Shown: piece after piece, positions 22,990 through 30,798 of the stretch
Layout of the letters: each line of letters starts with the position of its first letter
Position numbering within the stretch: position 1 is the first letter of the stretch
Source: an uncultured Sulfurovum sp.
GTDB lineage: Bacteria > Campylobacterota > Campylobacteria > Campylobacterales > Sulfurovaceae
DNA length: 37,262 nt
Assembly (NCBI GenBank): GCA_902727915.1
Contig: CACVAU010000028.1
Coordinates: forward strand, 1-37,262
Direction: 5' to 3'
The notes under the pieces: model-generated
Databases searched by the model: none
What the model was told of the DNA's origin: nothing
Seen by the model: the letters and a program-made list of their open reading frames with translations, nothing else
Program-made: the position numbers and the translations under genes

Positions 22990-24345
22990 TTGACAACTTT
23001 TCAAGACCTAAAACTACCCAATGATTTATTAGAAAATCTAACTTTATTAAACTATCAATACCCTACCCCTATACAAGAAAAAACGATTCCTCTCTTACGT
23101 GACAACAAAGACATCATTGCTCAAGCAAAAACAGGCTCGGGAAAAACATTAGCATTTCTCTTGCCCCTCATTCTAAAACTTGATGAAAATGAACATTTCC
23201 CCCAAGCACTTATTATTACTCCTACCCGTGAACTTTGTGAACAAATTGCAGGAGAGGCAAGTAAATTAGCACGTTATAAAAAAGATGTCAAAGTAACCAC
23301 CCTCTATGGAGGGACTTCCTTAACACGACAAGTTGCTTCTTTAGAGAAAGGTGCTGACATTCTTATTGGAACACCTGGTCGATTACTTGACCATTTTGCA
23401 CGAGAAACCATTCATTTAGGTAAAATCTCTACTCTTATTTTAGATGAAGCTGACAGAATGCTAGACATGGGTTTTGCTGATGATATTTTAAAGCTTGTCT
23501 CGAACCTCCCCAAAAAACGTCAATCAATTTTATTCTCAGCAACTTATCCTGAGAACATAGACAAACTTAGCAAAGTCATCTTGACAAACCCTCAAGAAAT
23601 TAAAATAGCTACTAAAGAAAAAGAAGTAGCCATTGAAGAGTTTGTCTATTCTGTGGAAAATAAAGACAAGGCACTCTTAACTGTTCTAAAACATTTTCAG
23701 CCAAATTTAGCTTTAATCTTTTGTAATACCAAACTAAAAACAACTGAGGTATCAACTATACTGAATGAAAAAGGTTTTGATGTCGCGACTATGAATGGTG
23801 ATTTAGAACAATACCAGCGTCAAGAAATGCTCTTACAATTTGCCAATGGTTCTCTTCCTGTACTTGTTGCCACTGACCTCGCAGCAAGAGGCTTAGATAT
23901 AGAAGGAATAGACCTTATTATCAATTATGATACCCCCATGAAAACTGAAGACTATACCCATAGAATTGGACGTACAGGAAGAGCTGACAAGTCTGGATTA
24001 GCTGTGACACTTTGTGATGAATATGGTCTGAATAAACTCTCTGAAATAAAACCTGAACTCAAAACTGAAGAAATTTCAACACTCTCGATAAACAAAAACT
24101 TTTATATGCAAGGTGAAGTTGCTACCTTATGTATAGATGGGGGAAAAAAGAAAAAAATCCGTGCTGGTGACATCTTAGGCACCCTGTGTAAAGATATTGG
24201 TATCAGTAATAAAAAAATAGGAAAAATTAATGTCTATGCCACACACTCTTATGTTGCCATTAAAAAGTCTGTTATTGAAAAAGCTTTTAAAGGTTTAAAA
24301 AATGGAAAGATTAAAGGGAAAAAATTACGTATTTGGTGGCTGTAA
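22990..24345 (+). CDS. DEAD-box RNA helicase, DbpA-like
   Basis: An ATP-dependent RNA helicase of 451 residues. Motifs in order: Q-motif region (FQDLKLP...PTPIQEKTIP), Walker A AKTGSGKT (46-53), PTREL (78-82), GGTS, TPGR (128-131), DEAD (152-155), SAT (183-185), IFCNTK, ATDLAARGLD and HRIGRTGR. The C-terminal segment (about 376-451) resembles the DbpA RNA-binding domain (KKIRAGDILGTLCKDIGI, ending KGKKLRIWWL), which in E. coli recognises 23S rRNA hairpin 92. A role in large-subunit assembly is therefore likely. The start is TTG at 22990. Confidence 0.87.
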   Translation: MTTFQDLKLPNDLLENLTLLNYQYPTPIQEKTIPLLRDNKDIIAQAKTGSGKTLAFLLPLILKLDENEHFPQALIITPTRELCEQIAGEASKLARYKKDVKVTTLYGGTSLTRQVASLEKGADILIGTPGRLLDHFARETIHLGKISTLILDEADRMLDMGFADDILKLVSNLPKKRQSILFSATYPENIDKLSKVILTNPQEIKIATKEKEVAIEEFVYSVENKDKALLTVLKHFQPNLALIFCNTKLKTTEVSTILNEKGFDVATMNGDLEQYQRQEMLLQFANGSLPVLVATDLAARGLDIEGIDLIINYDTPMKTEDYTHRIGRTGRADKSGLAVTLCDEYGLNKLSEIKPELKTEEISTLSINKNFYMQGEVATLCIDGGKKKKIRAGDILGTLCKDIGISNKKIGKINVYATHSYVAIKKSVIEKAFKGLKNGKIKGKKLRIWWL

Positions 24346-24354
24346 CTAACAATA

Positions 24355-24379
24355 AAAGTAAAGTATCAAACTTTACTTT
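24355..24379. terminator. Bidirectional terminator between helicase and accA
   Basis: AAAGTAAAG (24355-24363) and CTTTACTTT (24371-24379) form a perfect 9-base stem with a 7-base loop in the 43-base gap between convergent genes. Confidence 0.6.
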
Positions 24380-24388
24380 GAAATAATA

Positions 24389-25324
24389 CTATTCAGTAAA
24401 TGCACCTACAGAAGTCAGACGTTCATAACGATTATTTAACATCTCTTCCATAGTTAATTCTTTTAAAGTACGCACATTATCTAAAAAATATGCCTTCAAG
24501 ACTTCTGCTGATTCTTTTTTTCTTCGATGTGCACCAATAAGAGGTTCATCTAAAACATCATCAATTAAACCATGTCCATATAAATCATCTGGTGTAATTT
24601 TTAGTGCTTTAGCAGCTTGTTCAACTTTAGCTGGATCATTCCATAAAATGGCTGCACAACCCTCAGGAGAGATAACAGCAAATACAGAGTAGCGCATCAT
24701 GGCTAATTTATCAGCTACCCCAATGGCTAAGGCTCCACCTGAACCACCTTCACCAATCACTACAGAAATCATTGGAACTTTAATACTTGTAAATTCAAAC
24801 AAGTTTTTAGCAATTGCCTCACTCTGTCCACGCTCTTCTGCACCCAATCCAGGATAAGCACCTGGTGTATCAATCAGCATTAATACAGGAATATTAAACT
24901 TCTCAGCAAGTTTAACAGCACGCAGTGCTTTTCTATAACCTTCTGGATTTGGCATACCAAAATTTCGTTTTAGTTTATGTTTGGTTCCACGACCTTTTTG
25001 CTCACCAATCACCATGGTCTTTTGACCATCAATATAACCTATATAACATAAAATAGCAGGGTCATCACGAAAAGCTCTATCACCATGAATTTCATAAGCA
25101 TCATCCATAATAAAACGAATATAATCTAAAGCATAAGGTCTATCTGGATGACGTGCAAGTTGTAGTTTTTGATAGTCGGAGAGACCTTTCATACTTTTTA
25201 AAACTTCTTTATCTAAATCTTTTTCTAAAGATTCAAGTGTAAGATCATCTTTTTTTGCATGAGCAGAATCAATATGATTCTGAATCTGCTCGATTTTTTT
25301 TTCAAACTCTAAATAAGTTGCCAT
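24389..25324 (-). CDS. accA: Acetyl-CoA carboxylase carboxyltransferase subunit alpha
   Basis: Transfers the carboxyl group from biotin carboxyl carrier protein to acetyl-CoA, giving malonyl-CoA, together with AccD (not here). The 311-residue protein has the expected N-terminal helices ([14 protein letters not shown]), [47 protein letters not shown] and [15 protein letters not shown], all AccA signatures. It lies 9 bases after fabF, completing an acpP-fabF-accA fatty-acid unit. Confidence 0.97.
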   Translation of the reverse strand: MATYLEFEKKIEQIQNHIDSAHAKKDDLTLESLEKDLDKEVLKSMKGLSDYQKLQLARHPDRPYALDYIRFIMDDAYEIHGDRAFRDDPAILCYIGYIDGQKTMVIGEQKGRGTKHKLKRNFGMPNPEGYRKALRAVKLAEKFNIPVLMLIDTPGAYPGLGAEERGQSEAIAKNLFEFTSIKVPMISVVIGEGGSGGALAIGVADKLAMMRYSVFAVISPEGCAAILWNDPAKVEQAAKALKITPDDLYGHGLIDDVLDEPLIGAHRRKKESAEVLKAYFLDNVRTLKELTMEEMLNNRYERLTSVGAFTE

Positions 25325-25333
25325 TAAATGCCC

Positions 25334-26551
25334 TTATATTTTTTTAAAAATAACAACCCCATTAGTCCCACCAAAACCAAAAGAATTACTCATAACCACA
25401 TTAAGATCTGCATCACGTACACCATCTGTTACATAGTCTAAATCACAATTCTCATCTGGCGTTGTATAGTTAATTGTTGGAGGAAGTTTTCCATCACGCA
25501 TTGCCATCAGTGAAACCACAGCTTCAATAGCCCCAGCAGCACCAAGACAATGTCCAATTTGACCTTTAATTGAACTCATAGGAGGACAATTGTCAGCCCC
25601 ACCAAATAACTCTTTTACAGCAGCCGTTTCATTTTTATCATTAGCTGGAGTTGAAGTACCATGTGCATTTACATAATCTACTTTTACATCCCCTGCCATT
25701 CTCATTGCAGCTTTCATCGCACGTAATGGTCCATCAACTACTGGTGTTGTAATATGATTGGCATCACCACTCTCTCCAAACCCAACTACTTCACCATAAA
25801 TTTTTGCTCCACGTGCAACAGCCATCTCATACTCTTCAAGTATTAGTGCAGCAGCACCCTCACCCATTACAAATCCATTTCTATCAGCATCAAATGGTCT
25901 TGAAGCTTCTTGGGGATTATCATTGTTAGTACTTAACGCTTTCATTGAGGCAAATCCACCAATTCCAGCACCACAAATTGCTGATTCAGCACCAATGACT
26001 AACATTCTATCAGCACCATCAAGCATAATGGTTTTTGCTGCTTCAGCAATGGCATGGGTACCAGCTGCACAAGCAGTTACACAAGAAAGGTTTGGTCCTT
26101 TAATTCCATGTTCAATGGTAATAAAACCACCAAGCATATTAACCAATGATGATGGAATAAAAAATGGAGAGATTCTTTTGGGACCACGTGTATTACAAAT
26201 CACAGAATTCTTCTCAATATTTGGTAAACCACCTATTCCAGAAGCCGAGGAGACACCAAATCGTTCCATGTCAACATCTGTATCAAAGTTAGCATCTAAC
26301 ATTGCTTCTTTCGTTGCTTTCATCCCAAGCTGAATAAATCTATCAGCCTTTTTTACCTCTTTAGCATCCATTACCTCACTAGGATCAAAACCAACAATTT
26401 CACCTGCAATCTTAACAGGAAATTTTTCAGCATCAAAAAGCTCAATCTCTTTAATTCCACACTCACCATTTAAAATGGCAGAAAATGAACTCTCTTTATC
26501 ATGCCCCACACTGTTGATCATTCCTAAACCAGTAACAACTACTCTTTTCAC
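25334..26551 (-). CDS. fabF: Beta-ketoacyl-ACP synthase II FabF
   Basis: Condenses malonyl-ACP with acyl-ACP in fatty-acid elongation. The 405-residue thiolase-fold protein has catalytic Cys161 (VTACAAGTHA), His297 (NAHGTSTP) and His334 (GQIGHCLGAAGA), the KAS Cys-His-His triad. The GFGGTNG loop is near the C terminus. The start is GTG at 26551 behind AGGAGA. It follows acpP with a 91-base gap containing a GC hairpin and precedes accA. Confidence 0.97.
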   Translation of the reverse strand: MKRVVVTGLGMINSVGHDKESSFSAILNGECGIKEIELFDAEKFPVKIAGEIVGFDPSEVMDAKEVKKADRFIQLGMKATKEAMLDANFDTDVDMERFGVSSASGIGGLPNIEKNSVICNTRGPKRISPFFIPSSLVNMLGGFITIEHGIKGPNLSCVTACAAGTHAIAEAAKTIMLDGADRMLVIGAESAICGAGIGGFASMKALSTNNDNPQEASRPFDADRNGFVMGEGAAALILEEYEMAVARGAKIYGEVVGFGESGDANHITTPVVDGPLRAMKAAMRMAGDVKVDYVNAHGTSTPANDKNETAAVKELFGGADNCPPMSSIKGQIGHCLGAAGAIEAVVSLMAMRDGKLPPTINYTTPDENCDLDYVTDGVRDADLNVVMSNSFGFGGTNGVVIFKKI

Positions 26552-26620
26552 TCTATCTCCTATGCTATTTTAAGATATATATCAAACTACAAATATAATT
26601 TCAAATATAATTTAAGTACC

Positions 26621-26636
26621 AACCCCAAATGGGGTT
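26621..26636 (-). terminator. Hairpin between acpP and fabF
   Basis: AACCCC (26621-26626) and GGGGTT (26631-26636) with a 4-base loop, six bases after the acpP stop in the direction of transcription. No run of T follows, so partial termination or 3'-end protection is likely, matching the usual excess of ACP over FabF. Confidence 0.5.
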
Positions 26637-26642
26637 TAATCA

Positions 26643-26876
26643 TTATGCTTGAATATTTTCAATAAAAGTAATTGCATCATTAACTGTTGCAATTTTTTCA
26701 GCATCTTCATCTGGAATTTCAATTTCAAATTTTTCTTCAAGTGCCATTACTAATTCAACAACATCAAGGCTATCTGCTCCAAGATCTTCTACAAATCTAG
26801 ATTCTGTTGATACCTCAGTTTCATTTACGCTTAATTGCTCGACAACAACTTCTTTTACTTCATCAAATAGTGCCAT
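26643..26876 (-). CDS. acpP: Acyl carrier protein
   Basis: A 77-residue acidic carrier of acyl chains in fatty-acid synthesis. The phosphopantetheine attachment Ser36 lies in [12 protein letters not shown] start at the ATG at 26876 (MALFDEV), with AGGAG upstream; a GTG directly before it is a less likely start. It is the first gene of acpP-fabF-accA. The upstream gap carries a minus-strand TATACT-type -10 near 26915. Confidence 0.97.
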   Translation of the reverse strand: MALFDEVKEVVVEQLSVNETEVSTESRFVEDLGADSLDVVELVMALEEKFEIEIPDEDAEKIATVNDAITFIENIQA

Positions 26877-26879
26877 CAC

Positions 26880-27371
26880 ACTCTCCTAATTGTTTAATTT
26901 TATGCCCACAAGTATAGCAAAAAAATATAAAATTAGTTCTCTCTGGCTCTTTATTCAAGTTCTAAAAAGATTATATGGATAAATATAAGCATAAAATATA
27001 ACAAAAATAACTTGATAAGCATAATAGTAAAAATATAAAAACCTTATTCAGAAAACATTAAAAAAAGTTAATTTAATAGAAGTAATTTTATTTATATATT
27101 ATGTAAGTAAATATTTTACGAATATTATCTTATAAATAGCTTATTTTTTGAACATAAAAAAATATCTATCAAATATAATCCAGGGGACACAAGCGCTTAA
27201 ATACACAATTATTCACGATTTTGTAAAAAAATTATTATTTTCTACAATCTTCTCCTAAAGCCAGTAATATGGTTCTTTAAAAAAATATTTTTTAGAAAAA
27301 TAAATGATATTAATTTTTCTATAAGAATTTAAAGATATAATTTCGGAATTTTTACAAAAGGCATATACAAC
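26880..27371. other. 492-base A/T-rich non-coding gap
   Basis: Between divergent acpP and the glucosaminidase gene. I see no ORF with a credible ribosome binding site. It holds the acpP promoter on the left, a TATAAT at 27174-27179 followed by an unusual GC-containing patch (GGGGACACAAGCGCTT), and the promoter of the next gene on the right (TATAAT 27336-27341). The remainder is low-complexity A/T. Confidence 0.7.
27186..27295 (+). ncRNA. Possible small RNA
   Basis: A TATAAT (27174-27179) would start a transcript near 27186 that has no start codon with a ribosome binding site. Possible stems are TTGTA/TACAA around 27231-27246 and AAAG-CCA/TGG-TT-CTTT around 27257-27279, followed by an A/T run (A7-T-A-T6) that could terminate it. 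The GC-richer 5' part contrasts with its surroundings. I cannot assign it to a known RNA family. Confidence 0.25.
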
Positions 27372-28289
27372 ATGAAAAAACATTTAAAAATATTTTTTGT
27401 TTTAACAATATCACTTTTTGCACTTGATAATGCATCTGTTGATACTCGTTCACAAGAAATAAACAACTACAATGTTCAAGATAGTACCTATAATGCTCCA
27501 AAACCTTTAGACCCCAGTCAACTTAATGTTCTAAAAAGTGAACTATCGACCTCTCCACTTATTATCGCTGATAAAGTCTCTACGGTAAACAAAAAAATAA
27601 AAACGCATAAAGATATCAAAATCTTTACCTCCAATGAAGTTGAACCCATCAACTATACCAATACCATCTCCTTAAATAAATTACAAGTTTCAGAAAAAAA
27701 ACAAAAATTTTTTCACATGATGTTACCTGCTATTTTAATTGCTAAAGAAAATTTAAGACTTCAACGTGAAAGAGTACTTGCGCTAACTGATACTCCTGTA
27801 GAGCAAATGGATGAAGATGATATTGATTTTTTAGAGACTTTATACAAAAGATATAAAACAAAAAGTATGAAAAAACTAGCGAATAGATTAAAAACTCATC
27901 CTGTCAGTATTATTTTGGCACAAGCAGCTATTGAGTCAGCGTGGGGTGAATCAAGATTCTTTAAAAAAGGTAATAATATCTTTGGTATGTGGTCATACAA
28001 TAAAAATGAACCACGTATGAAAGCACTTGGAACAAGAAACGGTAAAGCAATTTATGTAAGAAAATATGCCAATATTTCTGATGCCATTGATCACTACTTC
28101 CAAGTAATTGGTAGAGGTGCCTATAAAAGCTTTAGAAAACAAAGAAGTATTACCGATAACCCATTGATACTAGTAAACTACTTAGTCAACTACTGTGAAT
28201 TAGACAACTATCCAGCAAAACTAAGAAAGTTTATTGTTCACAATAAGCTAAGAAAGTTTGATAAGTTTGAGTTAACGGCAAACTATTAA
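27372..28289 (+). CDS. Exported Bax-type glucosaminidase
   Basis: A 305-residue exported peptidoglycan hydrolase. A signal peptide (hydrophobic 7-17) is followed by about 140 residues of polar, low-complexity linker, then a glucosaminidase domain (about 165-285) like E. coli Bax/FlgJ-type GH73 relatives. The motif AQAAIESAWGESRFFKKGNN (183-202) contains the likely catalytic Glu188, and NIFGMWSY follows. Proteins of this type cleave GlcNAc linkages during cell-wall growth or appendage insertion; the specific role here is unknown. It is a single gene with its own promoter (TATAAT 27336-27341) and a hairpin after its stop. Confidence 0.86.
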   Translation: MKKHLKIFFVLTISLFALDNASVDTRSQEINNYNVQDSTYNAPKPLDPSQLNVLKSELSTSPLIIADKVSTVNKKIKTHKDIKIFTSNEVEPINYTNTISLNKLQVSEKKQKFFHMMLPAILIAKENLRLQRERVLALTDTPVEQMDEDDIDFLETLYKRYKTKSMKKLANRLKTHPVSIILAQAAIESAWGESRFFKKGNNIFGMWSYNKNEPRMKALGTRNGKAIYVRKYANISDAIDHYFQVIGRGAYKSFRKQRSITDNPLILVNYLVNYCELDNYPAKLRKFIVHNKLRKFDKFELTANY

Positions 28290-28293
28290 TTTG

Positions 28294-28313
28294 TGGTCGG
28301 CTAAAACCGACCA
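28294..28313. terminator. Hairpin after the glucosaminidase gene
   Basis: TGGTCGG (28294-28300) and CCGACCA (28307-28313) with a CTAAAA loop: a strong GC stem, but only TAAAGC follows rather than a T tract. Likely a terminator or a 3'-end stabiliser. Confidence 0.6.
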
Positions 28314-28339
28314 TAAAGCACCCCATAATTCTCTTCTGC

Positions 28340-28345
28340 TAAAAT
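28340..28345 (+). promoter_or_regulatory. hisJ -10 box implying a leaderless mRNA
   Basis: TAAAAT ends 7 bases before the hisJ ATG, so the expected transcription start is at or one base before the ATG. No Shine-Dalgarno sequence is present. Confidence 0.45.
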
Positions 28346-28352
28346 ACTTCTT

Positions 28353-29132
28353 ATGAGAATAGATTTACACAACCACACTACCCGATGTAACCATGCTAAA
28401 GGCTCCATGAAAAGCTACATAGAACGTGCCATTGAATTGGGCATTGATATCTATGGTTTCTCAGAACACGCGCCTATGAACTTTGATAAGTATTATCGCC
28501 TAAACTTCTCTGAAATGTCCGATTATGTCAATGATGTCAAATCACTACAAGCACTCTATCAAGATGATATTGAAATTTTACTTGGTTATGAAGTTGATTA
28601 CCTTCAAGGGCATATGGACGAACGTGTTCTAAATGCTAAGGTGGATTATATGATTGGATCAATCCATTTTTTAGGCGAATGGGGCTTTGACAATCCAGAA
28701 TTTAAAGCAGAATATCAAAATAAAAATATTGATGAAATATGGCTAGAGTATTTTAATACTATAGAAAGCATGGTAAAAACACAAAAATTTGACATAGTGG
28801 GTCACGTAGACTTACTTAAAATCTTTAACTATATGCCAAAAAAAGATATTCGACTCATTGCCCAAGGTGCGCTAAAAGCAATAAAAAAATCCAACATGGT
28901 TTTAGAAATTAACACAGCTGGTTTACGTAAACCTTGTAAAGAAATCTATCCTAGTCAAAGTCTATTAGAAGTAGCCTATGAACTTGATATCCCCATAACT
29001 TTCTCCTCAGATGCTCATGCCATTGGACAAGTAGGTTTTAAATATGATGAAGCTGTAACATTAGCCAAAAAAACTGGCTATACCCAAGCTGTTACCTTTA
29101 AACAGCGAGAACAACAATTGATTAATTTTTAA
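28353..29132 (+). CDS. hisJ: PHP-family histidinol-phosphatase
   Basis: Dephosphorylates histidinol phosphate in histidine synthesis (HisJ/HisK type). The 259-residue PHP-fold protein has metal-binding HNH (6-8) with His14, FSEHAPM (37-43), GYEVDYLQGH, GSIHFLG, GHVDLLK and the C-terminal SSDAHAIGQ. These are the metal-site motifs of the PHP superfamily with the EVDY signature of histidinol-phosphatases. No other his gene is near, so the exact substrate rests on family resemblance. Confidence 0.85.
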   Translation: MRIDLHNHTTRCNHAKGSMKSYIERAIELGIDIYGFSEHAPMNFDKYYRLNFSEMSDYVNDVKSLQALYQDDIEILLGYEVDYLQGHMDERVLNAKVDYMIGSIHFLGEWGFDNPEFKAEYQNKNIDEIWLEYFNTIESMVKTQKFDIVGHVDLLKIFNYMPKKDIRLIAQGALKAIKKSNMVLEINTAGLRKPCKEIYPSQSLLEVAYELDIPITFSSDAHAIGQVGFKYDEAVTLAKKTGYTQAVTFKQREQQLINF

Positions 29133-29166
29133 TCAATTTTTACTATCGATTTAAAAATAATTCCGA

Positions 29167-29172
29167 TACAAT
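29167..29172 (+). promoter_or_regulatory. -10 box of glnA
   Basis: TACAAT lies 32 bases before the ATG; TAGGAGA gives a strong ribosome binding site. No sigma54 -24/-12 (GG-N10-GC) element is visible, which fits glnA control outside the Ntr system. Confidence 0.45.
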
Positions 29173-29204
29173 AATCGCAATCTAAAATTTTAGGAGACGA
29201 ACAA

Positions 29205-30635
29205 ATGGGTAAATTTGTGAATAATGTAGATGAATTTTTTAAATTCTGTGAAGAAAATGAAGTAGCATATGTAGATTGGAGATTTACAGACATTAAAGGT
29301 GCTTGGCACCACATTTCTTACAGAATGGATGCTGTAGATGCAGGACAAATTGAAGGTGGATTACCATTTGATGGTTCTTCAATCGAAAACTGGCAGCCAA
29401 TTAACAAGTCTGATATGCTTCTTAAGCCAGACATTGAAACAGCATTCCTTGACCCATTTACAGCTGACTCTACAGTCATTGTTATTTGTGATGTTTATGA
29501 CATTTATAAAAATGAACTTTATGAAAGATGTCCACGTTCAATTGCTAAAAAAACATTGAAGCACATGGAAGAAATTGGAATTGGTGATGATGCATACTTC
29601 GGTCCTGAAAACGAATTCTTTATTTTTGATGACGTTCAAATTTGGACAGGTATCAACCAATCAGGTTACCGTGTAGATTCTGAAGAAGGTGAATGGAATA
29701 ACTCAACCTCTTATGGAGAACTTGGAAACATGGGTCATAGACCAGGAACAAAAGGTGGTTACTTCCCAGTAATGCCAATTGATTCAATGGTAGACTTAAG
29801 AGCTGAAATGATGCAAGTTATGGATGATATCGGGTTAACTGTAATGCTAGGTCACCATGAAGTTGCTCAAGCACAAGGTGAAATTGGAATTAAATTTGGT
29901 AACTTAATTGAAGCAGCTGATAATGTACAAAAGTACAAATATGTTGTAAAAATGGTAGCACACCTTAATGGTAAATCTGCAACATTTATGCCAAAACCAC
30001 TTTATGGTGATAATGGAAATGGTATGCACGTTCACCAATCAATTTGGAAAGATGGTAAAAACATGTTCTATAAAGAAGGTGAATACGCAAACCTTTCTGA
30101 AATGGCACTTCAGTACCTTGGTGGTATCTTTAAGCACTCAAATACCGTTGCTGCATTTACCAACCCAAGTACTAACTCATACAAAAGACTTATTCCTGGA
30201 TTTGAAGCACCAAGTATCCTAACGTACTCTAGCCAAAACCGTTCAGCTGCCTGTCGTATTCCATACGGTGCTGGTGAAATGGCAACTAGAATTGAAACAA
30301 GATTTCCAGATTCAACAGCTTGTCCTTACCTTTGTTTCTCAGTACTTATGCTTGCTGGTCTTGATGGTATTAAAAATAAATATGTTCCTGTAGGTCCAAT
30401 GGATATTGATTTATTTGAACTTTCTCTTGATGAGATTAGAGAGAAAAACATTCCTCAAATGCCTCACACACTAAGAGAAGCACTTGAAGGTCTAATTGCA
30501 GACAATGAATTCTTAACACCAGTGATGACACCAGAGTTTATTGATGCTTATCAGCACTACATGTTTGAAAGTCAAGTTCAACCAGATGAGGCTCGTCCTA
30601 CTGCGTTTGAATTCTCTTCAACATACTCTTGTTAA
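29205..30635 (+). CDS. glnA: Glutamine synthetase type I, GlnA
   Basis: Makes glutamine from glutamate, ammonia and ATP; forms a cytoplasmic dodecamer. The 476-residue protein shows DGSSIENW (56-63), EFFIFD (137-142), the ATP-site region MHVHQSIW, the Glu-flap region and [11 protein letters not shown] (345-355), plus [13 protein letters not shown]. The site equivalent to the adenylylated Tyr397 of E. coli (NLYDLP) reads DLFELS with Phe404, so adenylylation control should be absent, as reported for H. pylori. It is monocistronic, with a hairpin downstream. Confidence 0.97.
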   Translation: MGKFVNNVDEFFKFCEENEVAYVDWRFTDIKGAWHHISYRMDAVDAGQIEGGLPFDGSSIENWQPINKSDMLLKPDIETAFLDPFTADSTVIVICDVYDIYKNELYERCPRSIAKKTLKHMEEIGIGDDAYFGPENEFFIFDDVQIWTGINQSGYRVDSEEGEWNNSTSYGELGNMGHRPGTKGGYFPVMPIDSMVDLRAEMMQVMDDIGLTVMLGHHEVAQAQGEIGIKFGNLIEAADNVQKYKYVVKMVAHLNGKSATFMPKPLYGDNGNGMHVHQSIWKDGKNMFYKEGEYANLSEMALQYLGGIFKHSNTVAAFTNPSTNSYKRLIPGFEAPSILTYSSQNRSAACRIPYGAGEMATRIETRFPDSTACPYLCFSVLMLAGLDGIKNKYVPVGPMDIDLFELSLDEIREKNIPQMPHTLREALEGLIADNEFLTPVMTPEFIDAYQHYMFESQVQPDEARPTAFEFSSTYSC

Positions 30636-30644
30636 TACTTTTTT

Positions 30645-30665
30645 GGATAAGGTCTTACCTTATCC
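30645..30665 (+). terminator. Terminator-like hairpin after glnA
   Basis: GGATAAGGT (30645-30653) and ACCTTATCC (30657-30665) form a perfect 9-base stem with a CTT loop, 9 bases after the glnA stop. The T run (TTTTTT) precedes rather than follows the stem, so termination efficiency is uncertain. Confidence 0.6.
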
Positions 30666-30766
30666 ATTATTACCTCTCAGCCTTAATTCTTTCCCTATAC
30701 TTTATTCTAAAATAGTAATTTAATACTTTTTATATATTTTTATATTTTTTTTACTTATAATACTGC

Positions 30767-30772
30767 TATAAT
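30767..30772 (+). promoter_or_regulatory. Promoter of the DUF1800-DUF1501 pair
   Basis: Two TATAAT boxes occur at 30756-30761 and 30767-30772, upstream of the ATG at 30799 with AAGGA before it. Either could be used; the second gives a short leader. Confidence 0.45.
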
Positions 30773-30798
30773 ATTTTCAACTTATAAATAAGGAAAAA

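Noticed and set aside
25923..26333. Open frame of 136 codons antisense to fabF
   Set aside because: It mirrors the catalytic region of fabF, and no ribosome binding site or domain is visible.
27186..27295. 6S RNA
   Set aside because: I looked for the long closed duplex with a central bubble and complementary ends and did not find it; only short local stems are visible.
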